Assembly (NCBI GenBank): GCA_940671915.1
Contig: CALNVZ010000174.1
Location: 72,591,941-72,655,940 of the forward strand
Direction: 5' to 3'
DNA: 64,000 bases
Source: Paracentrotus lividus
Lineage: Eukaryota; Echinodermata; Echinoidea; Camarodonta; Echinidae
In this document: piece by piece, positions 59,400 through 64,000 of the stretch
How the letters are laid out: every line of letters starts with the position of its first letter
Position numbering within the stretch: the stretch's first letter is position 1
Translations under genes and position numbers: made by a program
Notes under the pieces: generated by a model
Seen by the model: the letters and a program-made list of their open reading frames with translations, nothing else
The model's database searches: none
Told to the model about the DNA's origin: nothing

Positions 59400-60581
59400 A
59401 TTAATCATGTAAATAAAATCATGTCTGAATTATTATTTCATATCAATATTCAGAATTCATATTTTTTATAATTTTTGATGACAGAAAACATACTGGAGCT
59501 GTTTCGTGATACATTATAATTCTAGTATTGCAATAACAATATGTTCTTATTGATTTTTTTTTTAGTTTCCTTTAATTGCCCAAGAGTACTAAATTCTAAA
59601 TGTCCAATAAACATGATTAACAAAAAAGTAAAAGAGATCAGCCGGATCGAAATAGATGTTTTGTCACAATCTCTGTGGAAAAAAAAGGGAAAATATACAC
59701 GAGGCTATCAAACGTGTCTATCCATACTGAACGTGCCATTTAGTACGGCATAGTTTGAGGTAATGATATAAACATTTGTCACTCCTTTAGTAGACAAATT
59801 TATGATGCAGTTTCGACGCTGCATTTCGACAGATTTTTCAACAAATAAAAACTGACGAGAAACACAATAAATTAGAAAATTTGGTTAAACAAAGTGCTCT
59901 GTATAACATTCAGTGATAGTAGCACAGCTAGGTTAATATTAAGTGTACATGCAATAATTAAAAATAAGGCCCATACCAAGCATTCCGATTTTATGTGAAA
60001 ACGAGAATGTTGATTATTCTCATTCTGTTTTTAACTTGTAGGTCTGAGTTGGAATGAAAAAATAGTCATCATAAGGTAAAAAGAAACTGCCCTCTTCTGA
60101 TCTTAGTGGTGTCACCAATACTGTTATTATATATTACCACTCTACCTTATCTTTGACCCTTGTAAATGCATGTAACCACGTTTATGAACCGTCCCTGCTA
60201 AATTATCAACCCTCCGAGCATAATATGTGCTTCTCACTATGAATCATCGCAATGGGATATATCCTACATCACCATAAGAGGTCAAAGGTCGACCGAATCC
60301 AAGTGTAATGACCAGTAAAACTCTCCCATCCTTATGTTTATTTTCCTACGATTTTCTTCCCGTTCCATATCCGGGACCTGCACTCCTAAAGTAGTACAAA
60401 ATAATGATTAAGACAATCGTGAATAGCCTTATCGATTTATGACTAAAGGCATTCTGTGATCGGAAGAAATTAAAAGCGCGAAAAACTTCCTCCTGCTATA
60501 AAATTCGATCTGGAGAACTAGAACAACGGTGATTAAACTCTCTTAACAGGCTACAATCAAAGAGTCATCTGTGGGGCTTAC
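59399..60581. other. No gene recognised
   Basis: AT-rich DNA on the intron side of the candidate 17-codon exon. No further splice-flanked frame was found. Confidence 0.25.
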
Positions 60582-60632
60582 CTTTAGATTATGTTGTGAC
60601 ACTTTGGCAGGGTCTTGTTCCATATTCGGCAT
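60582..60632 (-). CDS. Candidate 17-codon first exon
   Basis: On the minus strand, ATG with A at -3 (CCTAAATGCC) opens MPNMEQDPAKVSQHNLK and ends phase 0 at AAAG followed by GTAAGC, a strong donor. An in-frame TAA lies immediately upstream, so the coding start could only be here. It is on the same strand as the Pax1/9-like exons, but its phase-0 end does not match the split codon at 40553, and no paired-box exon lies between. It could be a start exon of an unrelated or alternative transcript, or chance. Confidence 0.18.
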
Positions 60633-60639
60633 TTAGGCT

Positions 60640-61070
60640 GCAGTGTTTTTTTGTTGTTTTGTTTTTTTACTATTCAATTTCAGATTTTTTTTTTTCCGTA
60701 TTTAACATAATATTGCCCTCTGATATTAGCATTGTTAACCAAAATTTGCTTTTCATTTATACATTCATTGATCTATTTATTTTTTTTAAATCTTTTTATT
60801 CGTATATTTGTATTTTTTTTATTTGTTTACTTTATTTCATCTTATTTACATATCTTTTATTTTTATTTCTTTATTGTATTTCTTATTTTTATTTCTTTAT
60901 TTATCTATTTTTTTTTCAATTGTTTTATTGTTATTAATTAATCAATTCTTTTTTTTTTCTCTCTTTTTTTTAATTTTTTTTTTTTTTTATTTTATTTCAT
61001 CTTTTTTACATATCTTTTTAATATGTTTATTTCATTTTTTTTATTATTATTATTTTATTATATGCTTTCG
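60640..61070. repeat. T-rich (TTTA/TTTC) low-complexity tract
   Basis: Over 400 bp dominated by T with scattered A and C, giving false Phe/Ile/Leu-rich frames that look like membrane proteins but are low complexity in every register. Confidence 0.8.
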
Positions 61071-61130
61071 AAAAAATGTACTCCAGGGGTTGTAAATTCA
61101 GCAAATACGTACCATTAGAATATTTAATTT

Positions 61131-61500
61131 TACAGATATATGTTACAAACAAAAAAAGTTGCAAAATATCTGCAGTTACGCCGATTAAAAATGATAATTC
61201 GAGTTATGCATATTAGTTTTGTTTTCCAGCGTTTGATACTTTCAGAACATTCGTATTTTTGAAAACGGTGATCTTTACGTAATGTGAAGATATAATTCTT
61301 CGTGATACATACATTCATCATAATTATGGAAAAAAAGTGACAAAATATCTCCAGATAAGTGGATTAATAATGATAATAATTCGAGGTATACATGTACATA
61401 TTGCCATTTTACAGCTTTTGATATTTTCAGAACAGAAGTAGTTTAGAAAACGGTGATTTTTAATGTGATTGTGAAAGATTGAATTTGTCATGAGACGGTC
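61131..61500 (+). repeat. Diverged tandem duplication, about 185-bp unit
   Basis: 61131-61319 and 61320-61500 align in direct orientation: CAAAATATCT, GATTAA-AATGATAA, AATTCGAG, TTTGATA-TTTCAGAACA and GAAAACGGTGAT are shared in the same order. Two units only. Confidence 0.7.
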
Positions 61501-64000
61501 GTAACGTATAAAGTGTTTATGATTTCATTTAAGCAGTCATTTTATGTTATCACAGGAAGAGGTGCTCAATGGAAAGGATTTACCACCTCAATTTTAGTAA
61601 ACACATTCAAATGGTTAAATGTTAAAATGTGTAAATGTAAATTACAGTAATTATTATTTGTACATGACATGACTTGATATCAAAATAATAGTAATATCAA
61701 CCGAAAGTAGTTGTTTGGAAACATTTCATATCATATTTTTGGTTGAAGCCACATGTCAAATAACGATTTATTTATACAAAATGTTCCTTTTTAAACCTGG
61801 GACATTTTCTTTCCCATAACTGATTTCACAATTCTACAGTATGTAGGTCTATGGTCACCTGTTACTGCAAACTGGACTTACAACCTTTTGGAATCAATCT
61901 TAAGATATGAACTCTACAAACTAGCCAACAAAAAAGAAGAAAAAACCGCGAAATAAACAGTGACGAGACCCTTGTGATGACTATAACCTCAACACGTCTC
62001 TGAACAAACTCAGTTTGGAATGCCCCTGTTATTTCTTATTTCATTTTACAACAACACATCAACGCTTGAGCAGAAATGCCGTGAAAAAATTACTTCTTTT
62101 TCCATGCACGTAGGACAATCTATCATCACTACCCGGGCCTCCGGGAATGCTCAGCCCGGCCGGTCGGGCGGCCAAATCAGCGACCGTTACCCTCACCTCT
62201 TGAAGTATACACACACATCAAGTCGTTGACCCATCGTGGCCTAATTTCTTGATCTTTTATCACTCTCTTTTGTCTTGGGTAGTTTTCCCACTATTTGTTC
62301 TTACTCGCTGTGAGTTCCGATAGTTCGACTTTCCTGGCCGAGGTAGCATTTATGCACGATAATATGTTTATGAACGGATAAACGGAAGACGTTGTATTGA
62401 TAGTCGTAGAGACCTTCTTCCTGCTTTTCCTTCGTCTTAGATCTCCAAACTTCCTTTAGTCCTATAGAAACTTGTTAGGTTACAACTTTATCGTTTAGGA
62501 TCTGACATCTCGATGGTGTGAATCAAATTAGTGCTTACCTTGCTTTACTGTATGAGGAAATCGAGGACTGAAAAATGTCTATGAATGAAAATTTTTTTAT
62601 AAAGGCCTACAAGTAACAAATAAATGATGTCAATGAAAGAGCATCACTTATTCTCATGCTGCTAGTGTATATTAAAAAGGGAAAAAATGATTTGGCAAAG
62701 ATATATACACGCACACTATAATGATCCATTATAATCGAAAGATGGTATGCATTGCAAATATTGGCTTCTAATCAATCAAACAGCTAATAATATATTTATT
62801 TAATCACAATCTTAAATCTTATTGGTTTAGATGCTCAATAAACAAATTTAGATGTTTAGAGCTTTTTTGTGTCATTCAATCACAGCCAAATTGTGACTAC
62901 TTTTTTGTTCACAAATCGTCAAAATAACCTTTAACACATTTAATACAACTCGTAATAATTTTCGTATTCTAGTTATAGTCACAGACATCACGTGACTTAT
63001 AAAGGTTGTTTACACACATGAGTTAGGGACCTGTCATGATTAACATAAGAGGGCGATGTCGTCACATGAAACCAAACTTCCATATGCCAAGGCCGATACT
63101 GTGACCCCAAATAACCTCTGCACCGATATATGCCATCTTCACAATCTACAATTCCCATTTTCTATCTTTGTTTGCATTTTCGTCGCCACCCTCTTATTTT
63201 CCCAGATACCAAAATAATTGAATCTATCTCCTTCTGATAAATATACCCTAACTATATGATCCGGCCATGTAAATCATCTTCGCCTTAATCATTACACAAC
63301 TATTTTCTCATTCTCGTTTCTTTTATTATTTTTCCTCGTTCTTGCGCTTCATATCTTTTTTTTTTTTTTTTTTCTCTCTTTCTTTTTTGTCTTTTCTTTA
63401 ATTTCTTGTTGTTTCCCTGTTTTTCGGGGTTTTTTTTTGTTTGTTTGTTTTTGTTTTTGTTTTTGTTCTTTGTTTTTCTGAGAGGATGAGGGGGTCCTCT
63501 TCTCCTACTTTCCCTCCTCTCCTACTTGATTTCCTTTATTCAACATACATTCATGACAGTAGGCCTCTACTTAACATGATAATGTGACCAGAATATTTCT
63601 TCGCTGAATAAGGGTTTCGAGTGTATTACATAAGTTTCAAAGCAGCATGATCAATATCGGAAACATTTTGGGCACACATTATTCGAAAAAGAAAGTCCAG
63701 AAATCATTTCAAAATGAAGTAAAATTGAATTCAAATGAGATTTAAAAAAAGATGTCATCTCATATAGTGATAATAATCATAATTTATGATGCTCAAGAGC
63801 CTGTCTATAGATTTTATTCGCTTTTTTCGATGAAAAGAGTTATATAAAACCCAAAATTATTTTTATATTTCATGATAATGAATAAGATTATCATGATTAT
63901 AATAAACACATTCATGATTTAACAAGCGCCGTTCATCTGTTTTCCAGTCCCTTCTCAGCCTCACCCTCCTTCTCTCTCTCATTCTCTGTCACATTCACAT
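61501..64000. other. No gene recognised
   Basis: AT-rich to the right edge, with T-rich runs at 63355-63475. A minus-strand donor-like AGCAAG/GTAAGC occurs at 62540 but only a 29-bp exon could be drawn to it, which I do not call. Confidence 0.3.

Noticed and set aside
60596-61095. Phe/Ile/Leu-rich frames resembling membrane proteins
   Set aside because: Low-complexity T-rich tract, open in several registers, with no start or splice logic.
62522-62580. Possible 29-bp minus-strand micro-exon ending AGCAAG/GTAAGC
   Set aside because: Only a donor and a weak ACATTTTTCAG acceptor; too short to support without transcript data.

Overview
The window reads as AT-rich, intron- and transposon-dominated nuclear DNA from a marine invertebrate deuterostome, most likely an echinoderm (sea-urchin-like). 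The grounds are the style of the sequence: the recurrent word TAGGCCTAC, dense foldback and MITE-type elements, (TA)n and (GAT)n satellites, an element whose inverted arms are 16-bp tandem arrays (recalling sea urchin TU elements), and short exons with GT-AG splice signals far apart. No bacterial-type gene organisation, rRNA, intact tRNA, CRISPR array or intact transposase was seen. The species call is inference.

Coding content is very small. The best-supported gene is on the minus strand. A 161-bp exon (40553-40393) has clean splice sites and joins in frame to a terminal exon (34935-34621) that ends in a stop, with AATAAA signals about 210 and 270 bp further on. The predicted tail is rich in Ser, Thr, Pro, Tyr and His. 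Its exon layout and several short matches fit the C-terminal part of a Pax1/9 transcription factor. The paired-box exon is not in the window and would have to lie beyond position 64000. Three weaker candidate exons are listed: plus-strand 15342-15549 (possible last exon of a convergent gene, perhaps a mitochondrial carrier such as slc25a21, which is the neighbour of pax1/9 in the deuterostome pharyngeal cluster), minus-strand 11216-10936 (a first exon with a perfect donor) and minus-strand 60632-60582 (a 17-codon start exon). Most other open frames are chance frames in simple repeats or transposable elements.

Layout. 1-11 kb: MITEs, a concatenated mariner-like element carrying a nested MITE with two tRNA-like modules, a TTAA-flanked palindromic element, a 1-kb foldback, then a 1.4-kb compound minisatellite with six copies of a conserved core between (GAT)n tracts. 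11-19 kb: candidate exons, small MITEs, unique AT-rich DNA. 19.3-22.8 kb: a (TA)n island into which three different inverted-repeat elements are inserted side by side. 23-34 kb: mostly unrecognised, with microsatellites, a perfect 36-bp palindrome and a GC-rich patch. 34.6-40.6 kb: the Pax1/9-like exons and their intron, which holds a TTAA foldback and a large inverted repeat. 40.9-58 kb: MITEs plus blocks of better-mixed sequence rich in homeodomain-type TAAT/ATTA words, candidate enhancers of the same gene. 58-64 kb: unrecognised AT-rich DNA, a T-rich tract and a local tandem duplication.

If the Pax1/9 reading is right, most of the non-repetitive DNA from 41 kb rightward is intronic or upstream regulatory sequence of one developmental gene. 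All identities were judged by eye; no database search was possible.
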